Shown here one piece after another: positions 33,936 to 47,726 of a DNA stretch of 64,000 nucleotides (its first letter is position 1; the number at the start of each line of letters is the position of its first letter). The stretch spans positions 21,589,114-21,653,113 of the forward strand of contig NW_004955417.1 of the NCBI RefSeq assembly GCF_000276665.1, given 5' to 3'. The translations under genes were made by a program, and so were the position numbers. The DNA is from Chinchilla lanigera. Lineage: Eukaryota > Chordata > Mammalia > Rodentia > Chinchillidae. The notes below the pieces were generated by a model. The model was not told the DNA's origin and searched no databases. It saw only the letters and a program-made list of their open reading frames with translations.

Positions 33936-36900
33936 CTTCATCCAGCTGGTGAGCACAGCAAGAAGAGGAATACCACTTTTGCAACCCTTGGTTCTACATA
34001 CTCACATAAAGATAGGTTTATGCCTTTTCAGCATTTGAGAGAAAAAACTTCAGAGAGCAGAATTAACAGTACTGAGAAAAGACTTGTTATTTTTCAGTTT
34101 TGAAGACATCATAAATCTTATAAATAAAGAATATATTTCCATCTAGTTACAATTCAGATTGCTGTGGAAGTATTATTTAATCCTCAGACTCTTCCACTCA
34201 TCATGGCTTCCAAGGTTATAAATCAAAACACTAATAAAGTGCAACTGTTTAAATGATTTTAAAGTCTTTCAAATATATATAGACATTACACATTTTCATT
34301 TTTTGGCTTGAGCAATAATGATATATAGAGATCTAGATATAGATATATAGATATATAGATTATCAACTTCACTATATCCATAGGTATTCAGATGAATTCA
34401 GAATGTGACATATATTCTATTAATATAAAAAATAAAGTTTTAACTTTGCACTCCGTTGTTACATGCAGGGGGTACAGTGGGCTTCTCAGAGAATGGTAGT
34501 CTAATATTTATGATTACAATCTCTGTGCCCTACTTCCTCAACTTTGGATATAAAGTGAGGTCTTATTTCATATAATAATATAATTAAAAGACCTGAAACA
34601 CCATCCTACTTGTTGATTATTCCTATTGTTCTCATCCCTGTGATGCATCCAGCTCTCACCAGTAGATGTTATTGAGTTCTGGTCACTGTCACTATGTAAA
34701 AGAAAAATAAACCAATAATCTGATCTATTCGCCAGAGGTACCCACATATTACTGATGTTAATGTTGCTACCACACAGCATTGCTGCTGCAATCAAGGGCT
34801 GCGGTATTCTTCACATTCTTGCTTACTGCCTGGGCACAATAATACAAGAATTGCTGTTGCAATCTTTATCCTCCCCTGGAAGATGTAATGTCACCTGAAC
34901 CTAACCCATCACCCAAACTAATAGCACTGTAACGTTTTCTTCTACCAGAAAATAAAAGCCCAAAGCACAAAGTCATTGAGTGACCGAGGAACATGCCATG
35001 GTCACACTCTTCAACAGAAATTTCTCAGTGAGCCCTCTTTATACATAAGGGTGGCAGAGCTTCTTACCCTAAATTTAAATATAAGTTGGATTCTTCCCTC
35101 AACTTGTAGACCTAAACTGCTGATATAAAGGCCCGTTTCATTTTCTTAACACCTCTTCAGAGGTCAGCATGCCTGCAGAATGTGGGTCTTCATCCCAAGC
35201 TCTTGACATTCTTGCATGTAGCATTTCCTCGCAAAAGGTAGCCTACAGGGTGAAGCACTCACCATTGACCAGGTGCCTTCTTCCTCCCTTAGCACCACAC
35301 ACTCTCTCTCTTTCTCTCTTTGTTCTTTCTCCCTTCTAGCCAGGTACAGCCAGTGCTATTCTGCTCTTTTCCTTCTCCCTCCCACCACAGTTTTTCTCTT
35401 TTCTCCTACTGGGTCACAACAGTATGTAAATGCAATATTTCAATTAATTTTTATCTCTCTACCCTGTTTCCTCCACCATTTATATATCAATTTGCCTGTT
35501 CTTCATGGCAAAAGAGCTGTGGATTCAGTAACTATCCAAGCAACTCTTCTCTGTGGTGCTTTAATATCTACCTCATACTAGAGTTATGCATGGCTGCTGT
35601 AGTTAAAAGCAAGTTTTGCTTTTCTCTTCAAAAGGAAAATATATGTCATCTAACATATCAGGTTCTGGGCTATAAAACAACAAAAATACTTCATCAGATA
35701 ACTTATCCCATATGGACCTATAAAATTTATTTTTTTGAAAAACATCAAGAGTTCACAAATATGTTTATTGAGCTTATCTCTAGCGCTTCCCTGGAAATAA
35801 AATGGGCAAGAGATGCTGACATACCTGCCCTTAGCACTATCCTGTCAGCCCCAAGCTTGATTCTTTACTCTCCTTCTTCACTGACACATCTTATGGAGAA
35901 CCCACTATGTACTTCACTCTACAATGTCCCTTGAGAGTACAAAGATAGAAAAAGATAGCCCCAATGCTGAAAGATCTCATAGCCTAGACAAAAATAGACA
36001 AGTAAATACACATCACTAGTAATGCACAAAGCATTCCATGAGTAAGGAGATCACATTTGCTGGATACCGGGCTCTGACCAGTAGAAGTAGTAGAAAAGAC
36101 AGCAGCATTAGCAAATGCAAAGTAAATGGTTGGTCTGGACACAAGCATGTAAGTTATTGTTGACTCTACTTGAAGTATAAAGCCTAGAGGAGAAACAACC
36201 AAATAAATTTGAAAAGAAAAATATGAACCACATCTTCCCAGGTTTCTGTGCTGTGCAAGTTTGAGTTTTAGTCCATAGGCCAGTCATTCATAAGTGAATA
36301 AAGGGTCTAGGGAGAAAATAGGAGAATCACATAGTAACCCTTTTCCAAATACACATGGTTACCATATGTGTTTTGAAAAATGTCTCAGATGATTGATACA
36401 GCATCTCCTCCTTTCCAACTGATTTGAAAAATCACTGCTATGGATTACCAGCAGCCAGTGAAGAAATTCATAGCAAGGAAATGAATAAAGAGATTTGCCT
36501 AATATCCAGATGTGTATGGTTTCCATGGACACTAAGGACCCTTCCTTACCCACTTCCCACCTTATAACCGTGATTTCCCAGGATAGACCCAATCCCACCA
36601 TATATCAAAGAAAAAAAATTCAAGTATTTTGTGGAAAGTTTCATAGGGAAGTATAGAAAATAATTTTCTCCTTACACTAGAAACTTCTTAAACATTTCGC
36701 CTTAGTTACCTCTATTCCTCTGCATGACTATTTTCTCATTCTTCCAATTATTACCCTAGTTTTGAAAAATAAACTTCTTTATCTTCCTGAGCTATCTAAT
36801 TTTTTAGACCTAACTTGCACACATTCCTTAGAAAAGCAAAATACCAGCAGCCAGAATATATTCTTCTTCAACCTGTTCCCTTACTATGTCTCACTTCCCT

Positions 36901-36980
36901 ATTCAAGTCATTTACTCACTTACTCAAACCTCTTAAAATGAGGAGCACAAATGGTAGAATTTTTCTTTATTCAGCATAAT
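33936..36980. other. AT-rich stretch without recognised genes
   Basis: Contains a small GATATA patch at 34318-34362. A T/S/L-rich 204-codon frame (35320-35934) overlaps a 102-codon frame (35273-35581) in a pyrimidine-rich region. Neither resembles a known protein and the composition explains the openness. Text near 35945-36020 may be an old repeat. Confidence 0.45.
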
Positions 36981-39900
36981 TACTCCTTTATTCATTTTAT
37001 AAATACAGCTTGGATGACTACCTTCACTCACAGCTGCTAATCTAATCGTCTTCCTGTCACTCTCCAAGTCATAAAAGTGTCTTCATAACAGTGAAAGATA
37101 ATCATAAAAATACACAATTAACATTTTGCAATTATGAAAGCACTGTACTGTAAGCTTCTGGAAAAGCGTTTTCCAAAGAATACTTTTGGCTCTTACATAT
37201 ATTTTTCTTTATGAAATTCTTGAGATTTCTCATCTCTAACAACTCCTTTACCTTCCAGCTCAGAGATAGGAAGTGAAATAAATATCATTTTTGCCCTATA
37301 ATTCTGTCACACAAATAACAGACTTCCCCTCTAATTATATTTAGGCTCACTGCCACTTAAAAATTAATTTCTTCCTACGTGTATAAGGATTTATCAGATT
37401 AAAGAAGCAAATTTCATTTTCATAATTCTTATAATTATTCTACATCCCCAAAGTATAATAACTTTGTAAACATTCCAAAGTGAAAGTATCTGTCTAGCCG
37501 TGTGTTCCTTTTACCATGCATAAGTGGTTGGAACTCTCCTCCTGCCTTGCTTCAAATGTTTCCCTGTCATTTTTTGAAACTAATTCAGTGAGCCTTAAAG
37601 TCAGACACAGAGAGAAATTGCATTTACTCCAAACTGTTTCCTGGTGAAATTGTTTCGTCCTCCAGCAACAAAAAATTACAGCACGACATTGAATTATTCC
37701 TTACTCAAAGCTGAAGTTCCAGTTGGGAATGTTTTCCTAAGAAATGTATCAATCTGAAGAATTCCACATTAATATATTTTATTTATTTAAGTCACAGGTT
37801 TAAATAATAGACCAAACCTATCGTTAAGACAAAGCATACTTCTTTAAAAATTCCCTCAGAGACAGACTATTTCAGTGGAGTTGTCTGGTTTTTTCATGTT
37901 ATCCAATTCTGTCTGAAGATAGCAGCTTGAGTAATAGTGAATAGTTCAGAAAACTAGATAATTCAGAAGCAAATTTATTTATGCTGGTTATATTGGCATT
38001 ATTACTGATGTGAAAATACTATAGAAAATGAAAATATTTTAAAGCATAACTTTTGCATGAGGCAAAAAAAAAGGCATTAAAAAGAGAAACCACAAATTTT
38101 CACTAAAACAATTTAGAATCAATCGCAGACTTATTCTCCCTTATTCACTGTATGAGATGAATGGTGAGAGCTGAGAAAGGTTCTTTAAAATTCACTGTAC
38201 AGCAAAAACCTGATGGGGCATGTAAATTGCTTTATTAAGTGCTATAAACTTTTATCTGTGAAATATAAACACAATATATGTATGATTTCCAGATTTAGAA
38301 AATAAAAGCACAGGAAACCAGTTAAATTTTAATTTTGGATAAGCAATGTAGAGTTTGTAGTATAAGTACACGCCATGAAACATTTGGGGTGGATTCATAC
38401 TAAAAAATAATTTGTTATCACCTGTATTTTATCTGGCAAGTCTGAGAACATGCCAGAAGAATAAAGCATTTTTGACAAAATAATTGGAAAAATGAAAACC
38501 TTATGCTACTTTGATGTTTCCTGAGTCCCTTATAAATTAAGAAACCATTCTGCTCAGATCCTTTCCTAAGGTGTTTGTGATTAATTTTAAAAGTTTGGAC
38601 CTGGAAATCCAACTGTTTTCATGGTTCATAGATTCTGAACAACCAGGACACCACAGGCTTCTGTAACCTCTTTTAAACTCAAAACACTGACTCACACGTA
38701 AAATCTGGTAGGTCCAATCGCCTGGTGTTCACTCTCTGTTATGGTTGTTCACCGCCATGTACGTCTCTGAGAGCTACTGGAGACAGTTCTGTGTAAATGG
38801 CGGTGCTAATTTAATTTTCAAACCACACTTCCACTTTACCCATTGTCCCTTAGGCATCAGATCGATTTTGTTCTGTCCTAAGCGCAGCCCGCCGTGTTTC
38901 TCTCCCCTGTGTTACCTCCACTTGCCAGGATGACAATCAAGCAAAGATTACAAACTTGTGAAGACATAAATTACCGACTGGGTTATACACACAAACAGGA
39001 ACACACTGCTAAAGATGGTGTAATATCTCTCTTCTTTCTCTGCCAATTGGGTGGTTTGCAGTGAGAATACCTATGAAATATCTATGAGCTTTGACACAAT
39101 CAAGAAGGAAGGAAGAGGGGCAGTGGCAAAGTGTTAGAGTGGTTTCCTGTTGAGGTTCTTTGTGAAATATATATAACTTGAGGTCCTCCTTGGCTATGGC
39201 GAATAAGTTGTTTTTTCTTTATTACCATAACACTCCAAGATTATACCAAATAGGAGCCCAAACAGAAACCAAATGGTGCATTAATGCCCCAAGTAGTTCA
39301 GTAAATAAAGCTGAAGAAACTATGAAGGACTTCATATGCATATGTAAAGGATCTTGAGTTACATCATGGATGAAATAAGGAAAATAAAATAAATCCAAAT
39401 GCCTATGTTTAAAGTCCAAAGTCCGAAGTCTGAGAGTTAAAGCTTTGAAGGAGCTGACTCAGATTGACTTTTAAAACTGTAGCTTCAGGAACATCTGAAA
39501 TATTCTTCTCCAAACTCATTAATCTAGTCATTATTCAAAAATATATGCTCCTTCCTCTACATTTTGCTATCATTTTGATATGCTAACGTGAATGCAGGCA
39601 CACCTGCACACACACACACTCACACAGGGTTTCTTTATTCATGCTTAACTTCAGTCCCTCCTCCACAAAAATGAAAAGTAGCCATTAAAGCAAGGTTTCA
39701 ACAGCTAATACCAGGATTCCTCTTAGCCAAGGACTTATTTAAGAAAATACTTGGTCAAGCTGCTTAGTAATAGGAGATAAAATTCAGACAGCACGAGTTA
39801 AGAAAATAGCAAAAAATAAAATCTTATTTCCTCCATAGAATCGTTCCTTCGAGAAGATTCTCCTCTCCCTAATCTTATGTACTCCTCTCGCATGCTCCGG

Positions 39901-40734
39901 AGTTTTCTAGGCTGCTTTTAACAAAACACCCATCAACAGTGTCACAACGGCTAGTTGACTGGGCCACTACTCTTGCCACTAGACAGTGGGACAAGCATTC
40001 TGGGGTGGTTTGTAGTGCTCCTGTAGGACCTTGTGCATTCCAGGTACTCAAAGAACACTCGATAAAACAATGAACAAAGCAACCCACTGGGAGAGTATAG
40101 TTCTCATGACTTTCTTTACTAGAATACAGGAGGATCACTAGCTCCTTGCAAACAAAACAGTAACTTGAAAACATTAACAGCATAGAAAATTACCTAAGAC
40201 ACTTCCTTAGATAGTTTATGTGTCGGATGGATGTCTTATTACCAACCCAAACCTTGTCACAAAGGAGAGTTAATGACCTCAGTTGACATAAATAGGTCAT
40301 GAAGATAAATTAACTTTGAATCACTAAGGTTGTTAGTAATTGGACTGGGGCTTCTATAAAATCGTACCTGGGGCAACAGGGTGCAAAAGATGCCACCACA
40401 TTGGCCTTTAGGTCACAGAGGGATAATCAGATGTAGACTGTGTTCTGAACTTTAAGTGACACTAGAGACCCACAGAGATCAGTGACAGTCAGAGAGAAAA
40501 CCAAGAGTACTGAGATAAATATTCCCTCACCTCTTTAAGATTTTCATCAGAGCAGCCAGAGTCACAGTCCTGCTAGATGAAAATGATAATCATTTCTAAT
40601 GATTTGTAAATAATAAACCAGTCAATGTTAAGTATTTATTTAAAAATTTCAGTCAGTGTGTTCATCCTTTTTAGACTTTAGATGTGTTTCCTCTCATTTA
40701 TGAAATAATTCATTCATTCATTTAAGCAATGGGT
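36981..40734. other. Long AT-rich stretch without recognised genes
   Basis: About 3.7 kb. A modest GC-richer patch lies at about 38640-38935 with a 62-codon frame. Short CA run at 39606-39624. A 102-codon minus frame at 39875-40183 is unassigned. No RNA genes. Confidence 0.45.
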
Positions 40735-40880
40735 ATGACTAACTACTATGCTTTAAGCACTAAGTTCTGGGAATATAATGGTGAACAACACACCCTGGAT
40801 TTTTCCCTCTTTATGCCTCCAGCATAACAAGAAAGACAGATGCTGGACAAGTAGTTGAAAATGTGATGAAAATTTCTGAA
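40735..40880 (+). mobile_element. Ancient mammalian repeat fragment (family not assigned)
   Basis: tactatgctttaagcactaa, gttctgggaatataatggtg and aacaacacaccctgg. This follows the common old repeat that begins 'cacctactatgtgccaggcactgttctaggcgctgggg'. Other probable pieces are near 44440 and 51105. Confidence 0.5.
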
Positions 40881-41626
40881 AGGACAGTGAAGCAGGTGTG
40901 GGGAGCTTGGAGTAGTATTAGCTGAACTTACAGCTGATTTTAATTTTAGAGGAAGGAAGTAGGATGAATAGCAATGGGTAGTTTACCTGTGATAAGTGGA
41001 GAAGAAACTGTGCTAAATAGGTGCTTCATTCCTGTCCCGAACTTTAAAGGTTTAAAATCAGGATGAGAACTTGTGACCTCCAAATGGATAGCATAGCCTC
41101 AGAATGTTCAGGAGCAAAGGAACAAGTAGGTCAAGCATTAGAACCCCAAACCCTTATTTGAAAAGCATCTTGAGACTCAGTAAGGTTACAAGATGAGCCC
41201 CAGGACTGCATAGGTCATAAACAGCAGAGCTGGGACTCAAATCTAAGCGTTAAGAACTCAAAAAGAATCTTCCCTCAATGCCTCTAACTTCTACCTTACA
41301 ACTGACTGAAAGGCAAGAGCTCTCCCCAATATTGCTTTGATTTTATCTCGCTATACTTTTATTGTTTTTGTAGGGAGCTGTCATGGTGGTCAGTGTCCAG
41401 AATCTAGCAAAGGGAAGGGAGGTTACAGGAACCCCAAGTCAGGGAACTTTGAAATGGAGGAAGGGGGCCCTGTGTAAGAGAGAGGCTGGCGGAAAGAAAT
41501 AACCCTAACCCACAGCAGAGACCCAGGAGGTCCCCTCCTCACTCCTCCTCCACCCCTCTGAACAGTGGTGGCACAGATTTGTGACACGAAGAAGTGGAAA
41601 TTTAAAGTTCCTTGGTTGTTTCTATC
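40881..41626. other. Unassigned stretch
   Basis: It becomes GC-richer toward 41380-41580. A 90-codon minus-strand frame there overlaps the ID element. No gene is supported. Confidence 0.45.
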
Positions 41627-41639
41627 AGAACGTTTTGCC

Positions 41640-41734
41640 GGGGGCTGGGGATTTAGCTCAGCTGCACAGCGCCTGCCTGGCAAGCGCGAGGTCATGAGTT
41701 CGATTCACGGTACCGGGAAAAAAAAAATAAATAA
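41640..41734 (+). mobile_element. Young ID SINE with TSD
   Basis: gggggctggggatttagctc, gcgcctgcctggcaagcgcg, gagttcgattcacggtaccg, A-tail. The flanks agaacgttttgcc (41627-41639) and agaactttttgcc (41735-41747) differ at one base. Confidence 0.97.
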
Positions 41735-41747
41735 AGAACTTTTTGCC

Positions 41748-42665
41748 ATTCTTTGACACAGAAACTTCATCTTTGCATCTCAAAATTGTTTTCCAAGGCT
41801 AGTTCCCTGGCGCCATTCCCTTCAAGCCACGGCTTCCTGTTCTGCTTGGAAATTCTAGGGCACATGAGCCTGCCCCAAGAGTGAGAGCTGATTCTCTGGA
41901 CGGCAGTGTCACAAGTCGCCTCCCAGTGTGGACGGTGGCAGCCTTTCCCTGGCCTCTCAGTCACTGGCTGCTTAGCGCTTCACCCTGGCTGACCTCCATT
42001 TGTGACCCAGACTCTGCTCCCCAACATCAAAAGGAAACAAAGCTTCCCCAGTTACAGAAGCGATTTTCTGTGCCTCTTCCAGTATCAGAGGTGAGGACCA
42101 GTCTTCGTAGGGTGGGGAAGGGAGGTCTTTTGTTTCTCGGTTTAATGTGTAACCTTTCCTTAATATCTCTTCCTTAACAGAGTGCTAAAATTTCCCCTTT
42201 GATCTTTTGGCTTCCTTTTCTAAGAGGAACCCAGATCTGCCCACCCAATTCCCATCCTTTCTTCGGTGGTGTTAAGCTGTTTCTTGGCCTTCACAGCCAC
42301 TCCTTACAATATTGGCACCTCTTCAGCAACGTGCCCCGGAGACTGTCACCATTACGCTTGTCACCTTCCTGATTAACACCTCCAGCATTCGTTCCCAGGT
42401 TTAAGTACTCGTGAGAGCTTTGTTCCAGGGAAAGAGTTATGCTTTTGTACAATTTCTCCCCGAAGTATACTTTACTGGCCATCTTTCACCACATTTCATT
42501 TAACAGCAAAAGTTATTGATCCAATAGCAATTCAGATGAGAAAATCAGATGAAACCTTCACGTTGGGCATTTGGAGGAGCTAACTAAATTATTTCAGACC
42601 ATAAAGCATTCCCCGTTACACTGAAGCAAAACTGTATAAAAACTGGACGGTCATTGACTGCTACT
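41748..42665. other. Unassigned stretch of moderate GC
   Basis: A 98-codon frame at 41881-42177 is unrecognised. I looked for an exon around 41880-42100 but saw no convincing acceptor-donor pair. Confidence 0.45.
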
Positions 42666-42775
42666 TGTTTTTTCACAAAGTGTTTTCACAGACATTATTT
42701 TATAACCCTGTGAGGCAGACCAGCTAGAAAAGAGGAGCAAATCAAGACTGAAAATAGTTGAGTGACTTACCATGT
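42666..42775 (-). mobile_element. MIR-class fragment (minus strand)
   Basis: cacagacattattttataac, cctgtgaggcagaccagc, then a decayed ggagcaaatcaagactg region. This parallels the antisense 'cattatctcatttaatcctcacaacaaccctgtgaggtagg' order. Confidence 0.45.
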
Positions 42776-44439
42776 CCGACGCTAAAATCCCCATGTCAGT
42801 GATGAAACAACTGAAAAATGGCGACGCCAGTTGGTAAACAGCTGCTGCCTTTAGACTTCTCGTCACTGTCCTCATCTGCCCAGCCCCTCCCCTGGGACAC
42901 CTCTGTCCTTCCACAAAGCCCAGTGCAAAGGGGTGGGTGTGCAGGGTTTTGTCCAGCAGTTTGCTCTGATTGTTAACATGCACCATGGATTTGCCATTAA
43001 ATGTCCAATACCACTTTTTACCTGCTTTGGGGGTTAGGTAAGTGCGAGTTAGACACACGGTGTAAATTCCAGCTGAAAATGCATATAAATGTAAACTTAA
43101 AGTTAGGCATTTTCAGGAAGGTTCTTTTTCCCTGTTTTCACCAAGATGCAAGATTGAGATGAGGCTGCCTGCCATGAGATTTTTATTCCTTGGAAATGTG
43201 TTATTCCTTGGTGTCCAAGTTTTATGCAAGATCTTCCTTGGTATTTCCTACTTAATTTGGGCCCCTTATGTTGTGACTCTTCCTAATGTATTATGCCTGC
43301 AAGGTGTGGTCTAAAAAGCCCGCTCTTGGCGTTACCCTGAAGCACGTGCCAGATGTAGCACTTCCTCACACACCTGGGCTTGGACACTCCTGGCCTCTGA
43401 TCATTTCCTTCCTTTTGCTACTGAAGCCATGCATTTCATAAAATTTAATATTTAATCCAGAATTTCTTCAGGTGTTTGCTCTGGAAAGGGGCTCCCCTGA
43501 ATATTTGGTCTTCTGTAATTCCAGAAACAGAAATCTTTGACTGGTGATTTGTTGTTTTCATCCCTTATTGGCTGCCAGACACGCCATACCCAGATCTCAA
43601 GGAAAACTGAACTTGCAAAATTGGCATAGAGAAATGCAGTTACACTACACGGCAGAACATACAAGTGGATTTTGGAGCCACAGAGACGTAGGAGGCAATG
43701 AAGCAGGTGAAGTTATCATCATCCGGAAAAGAGGATGTGACCCCCAGGCAGACAATGGATCTAAGCAAGAAACGAGTTTACACGTTTACGAACTAAAATT
43801 ATTCTTTAGAAGAAGCGAGCGTTTTAAAAAGGTTAGAACAGCAGCGGCTGTGGGAATTCTAGTAAAAGTACATTACAGTAAGTTGGGGTGGGGGAGGGAG
43901 AGATTGGTGGGCTTCAAGCCAAAAATGATTGGGAACCAAGAGTGTAGAGAAAAAGTGTACTCATTTAATTTAGGAAAATGGGGACAGTTTCATTTTTCCC
44001 CTTTGTGCCAGGGAATATACGCTCCCTCCGGGGCCAAAACAAAGCCGTTCCTTTACCTTTCAGACAGATTTATTGTCAGCCAAAGGGAAAGAACCAGCTC
44101 CAGCTGCAAGGTAGGCTACTCGCCTGCCTGCGAGGAGGTTTGTGTATAAAGCCAGGGTTTTATGTTCTTTACAAGTGGGAAACTGCTCTAAAGAACAGAG
44201 TAAGACAAGGTTCTGAGAAAGCCATCTCAGACAATGGAAAGATATGAGATACACAGGAAAAGACAAATACTAAGGAACAACAGGGAGACAGCTGCACCCG
44301 GAAAATCCAGGGTACCACAAACACTCCTCAGTACCGCTTCATGCTGCAGTCCTCCCAAGCATAAAAATAAAGTCTTCGTGGCATAGTCAGCATGGTGTTA
44401 TAGGAAGAACTCTCTTGCATCAGGAGGGTAAACTCACAG
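42776..44439. other. Unassigned stretch with a 201-codon open frame
   Basis: Frames of 135 codons (42651-43058, minus) and 201 codons (43544-44149, plus) are present. The longer has a mixed, basic composition and no motif I recognise. There is no poly(A) tail, TSD or CpG island to suggest a retrogene. Confidence 0.35.
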
Positions 44440-44545
44440 CACTTCATTTATTCAAAAATATTTATTCAGCTTCTACAATAGAACATTGCCAGGTAATGTT
44501 CTAATAAATTCTTCAGTGAACAAAAGACAAATGATAGCAGGGTAT
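44440..44545 (+). mobile_element. Ancient mammalian repeat fragment (family not assigned)
   Basis: ttcatttattcaaaaatatt, attcagcttctacaatagaa, ttgccaggtaatgttctaat, and cagtgaacaaaagacaaa, in the order of the common old 'attgagcacctactatgtgccagg' repeat. Confidence 0.5.
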
Positions 44546-44819
44546 GCTTTAATATGCACATTTTTTATGATTTCTATTCATTTCTCTCCCCTTATACTTC
44601 ATCATTTTAGCTTTTGGGCTTTCCCAGGGCTTTTGCCCTTCCCTATCCTGAATATACATAGGCCCTCACGGATTCTATGGCCAAAAATAGTTTTAAGAGG
44701 GTCCCTCATCCTACATATGGCTGCATGGGAGAGGAAGGAATCTCTCCCTGCTCACACACACGGGCGCCGCTGTGCCTTCTTACATTCTCCCCAAAAAGAT
44801 GATTCAGGATAATGATTCT

Positions 44820-45015
44820 GGCACATTATCTCATTAAGCCTCCTGATACTAAGTGAAAAAGGCAGTTGAAAAATAACTCTCCATTTCACAGGAGAGAAAT
44901 CTGGGGCGTGCAGAGGTTAAATAACTTCTCTAAATCAAACAGCCAGCAATTGGGCCCGGGACAAGGACAGAGATCTTTAAAATGCACGTCACATTCTCTA
45001 TCCCTTACATTGCAC
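44820..45015 (-). mobile_element. MIR SINE (minus strand)
   Basis: attatctcattaagcctcct, ctccatttcacaggagagaa, tgcagaggttaaataacttc, caaacagccagcaattgg. A clear antisense MIR order. Confidence 0.75.
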
Positions 45016-46383
45016 TGACTTTAGATTAAGTTTAAAGAATTCCGACAAAAACCAAGGATATACAAAGAGGAAAATATAAACATTAAACAAGGTTGCAATT
45101 TTAGAAGATTGCTACATTTCAGATGCTGTCAACACTAATCCACTCTTCCAGAAAGCTAATCTTTCATTTAGAAATAAATGTTTTTTTATAACACTAATTC
45201 TTGTTCTCTTGGATTAGATAAAGCTGTAAGATTATATTTTAAAATGTTTACATTCCGGATCCTTCTTTTTCTCCCAATACTCATAATACAGGAACATCAA
45301 AACTCCCAGAAATGGTTTCACAATATTATGTTGCTATCTGAGGTTTTTAAAACCCAAAGTTGGAAAATAAAATGCATAAAGGAAAAAGCAGAGGGAAACA
45401 CATTTGTAAATAACCTGGAAACATGAAGCAAAGAGATCGAGCTGAAACTGAATATCCAGCTGTGTAAACACATTTAGATACTTTTTAAAAAAATCTCCAA
45501 TTGACGGTATTCATAGGGTCGGGCCACTGCCAAAATCATATACTTCGTGTTCATTCTTCTGCAATTCCACATCCTTTCCACACTGCATCAGTCTAAACTG
45601 TCTGGTTCAGATGGAACCACTCAGATTCCATGAATGTTTTTGTTTAATCAACTGAGCACTGTAAACTGTTGTTCTGGGTCATACATTCTTCTCTTCAATA
45701 AAAATAAGGTTTTTGAAGATGAAAGACGGAGGTGCAGGTGCTAAATATTTGCAAATTCTCCAAGACATCTGAACTACAAGCAGCGAGATGGGAGCTTCAT
45801 TCGATTCAGTGTGTGAAACAGTGCTCAGTTCTGCCACTTGAAGGAGAAATGATTTTATATCAAAAAATAAAATAAAATGACTAGAAAGGTCCCAGAAGAG
45901 TCTTTTTAAGGCACTAAAAGTAGGAAGCAGTTCTAGCCACATGTTGAAATTCCCTTTCCAACTAAATCAAATTAATGATAGGCAGAACCCACTTGGTGCT
46001 TGCTATTATAGGAGGGGTTAATTTCATAAACCTTTACTACAAACTTCATCACGATGATGGAAACCCTGACTCTAATGGAACCGATCACAAAGCAAGCTCA
46101 CATCTGAGTATGAACAAATGTAGCAGCGCTAATGAATCCACATCTCTCTCACCTATCACCCAGTGTTGGGCAATAAGAAAGTGCCAAATAGATACTAACC
46201 CATAAACCCAGGGATGTCGTGTTTGAAATTACAAAAACTGAATATTAGACATCAATTAATCGGCTTAGACTTTCACTAATGATGCTAAATATAACAGATG
46301 ATGCAGTACTGATTTAGCATGACGCTTCATTTTACCTGTTTCAGATGGAAGACTTCCTAATGTAAGTACACCCTGTCGTATTA
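45016..46383. other. AT-rich stretch without recognised genes
   Basis: Frames of 76-87 codons only, none recognised. Confidence 0.5.
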
Positions 46384-46397
46384 AAGAGTGTACTTCA

Positions 46398-46478
46398 GGG
46401 CCAGGGATATAGCTCAGCAGCACAAGCGCCTGCCCGGCAAGCGCAAGGTCCTGAGTTCAATTCTCAGTACCAAAAATA
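46398..46478 (+). mobile_element. ID SINE with TSD
   Basis: gggccagggatatagctcag, gcgcctgcccggcaagcgca, gagttcaattctcagtacc, short A-rich tail. The flanks aagagtgtacttca (46384-46397) and aaagtctacttca (ending 46492) match closely. Confidence 0.93.
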
Positions 46479-46492
46479 AAAAGTCTACTTCA

Positions 46493-47122
46493 TATAAATG
46501 ATCATTCTCTTGATCACATAGATTTAGGACTGTAAGAGTTAGCAAATAAAAATAAATGATGCCTAGTTAAATTTTTAGGGAATGTCCTAAGTATATGTTT
46601 GTCAGAAATTCAAGTATATGTACTGTACTTTATCTGCAAATCCAGGTCAAATATGTCACAACAAGCAATATTTATAGCTACAGAAGATGTGAAATATTGG
46701 AATGAATCTATTCATCTTAAAATTGTGCTTTCTTATATTGATCAAAATTCAACTCCTTTCCTTGTCATTTCAGATCTAGGATCAAAGTACAGCATTCGAT
46801 GATTAGGTGAGTGAATTCTGGTTGAGTGCGGTGAATATCTTTTATAATGTAATTTTAAAATCAAACATGAAAGGCTTCTTCTAAACTGTTAAGCCTTTAA
46901 AAATTCTGCTTCAAGGCTAATTTTAAGACTATTTTCTTATAAAGGAAGAGTGTTAAGGAACTATATGCATCTTCTGAAAGACATAGAAACTATTACATGT
47001 TTTAAGAAAAATGAGAATAAGATCTTTGCAATAATCAGTGGTACTGATTGAGAAACATCATGCCATCTCTAGGAGACAGATGGTTACTGAAAGTCAGATT
47101 AGTTGCATTTATTTATCCACAC
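46493..47122. other. AT-rich stretch, nothing recognised
   Basis: A 67-codon frame at 46599-46802 is unassigned. Confidence 0.5.
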
Positions 47123-47136
47123 AAAATATTCTGATA

Positions 47137-47220
47137 GGGGCTGGGGATTTAGCTCAGCGGCATAGCACCTGCCTGGCAAATGCAAGGTCGTGAGTTCGAT
47201 TCCCGGAACTAGGAAAAAAA
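47137..47220 (+). mobile_element. Young ID SINE with TSD
   Basis: ggggctggggatttagctca, acctgcctggcaaatgca, gagttcgattcccggaact, A-tail. The flanks aaatattctgata (47124-47136) and aaatattctgaca (47221-47233) differ at one base. Confidence 0.97.
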
Positions 47221-47233
47221 AAATATTCTGACA

Positions 47234-47726
47234 TATGTGTTTAGATTCACAGGTATCAACATTTCTCCCAAATACTAAGATTTTTAATGCCTATTATTAT
47301 TTTTTTTTTAACAAACAGACACCCATTTACATAATAGCATAAGAACAATACAAGCAATACTGAATTATGGAGAAAATGGTAGCAAATTAGCAGTGGTTGT
47401 TGTATTACATATTGATATCTTCAAAGTGGTTTCTCAGGAAAACAAATGTAAACATGCAAGATTGATCAAATAATTAATCATTAACTGTTCCTTTCAGTAA
47501 AGCGATAGAAGTCAGTAGTACAACTATGTTAGCTATCCTGTATGTACATACATGCATAATTTCCCCTTCTTTCTTTTCTCTTTTCTCTCATCTCATTAGC
47601 TCTTTACTTTTGAGCAATTTCCTTTCGTTTCACAATGTCTATCATACCTCCTAATTTTTATCCACTCTTTCAGGTTCCTACACTACTGAGACAATACGCT
47701 GCTTGCACATGGAGGTCTCATTTGTA
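47234..47726. other. AT-rich stretch, nothing recognised
   Basis: No gene, RNA or repeat seen. Confidence 0.5.

Noticed and set aside
35320..35934. Longest open frame in the window (204 codons)
   Set aside because: It sits in pyrimidine-rich DNA where stops are rare on this strand. It has a Ser/Phe/Leu/Pro-heavy composition, no motif and no retrogene hallmarks.
41881..42180. Possible exon ending at a GTGAGG donor near 42090
   Set aside because: The upstream acceptor would leave an exon of only a few bases, and no longer acceptor-donor pair is convincing.
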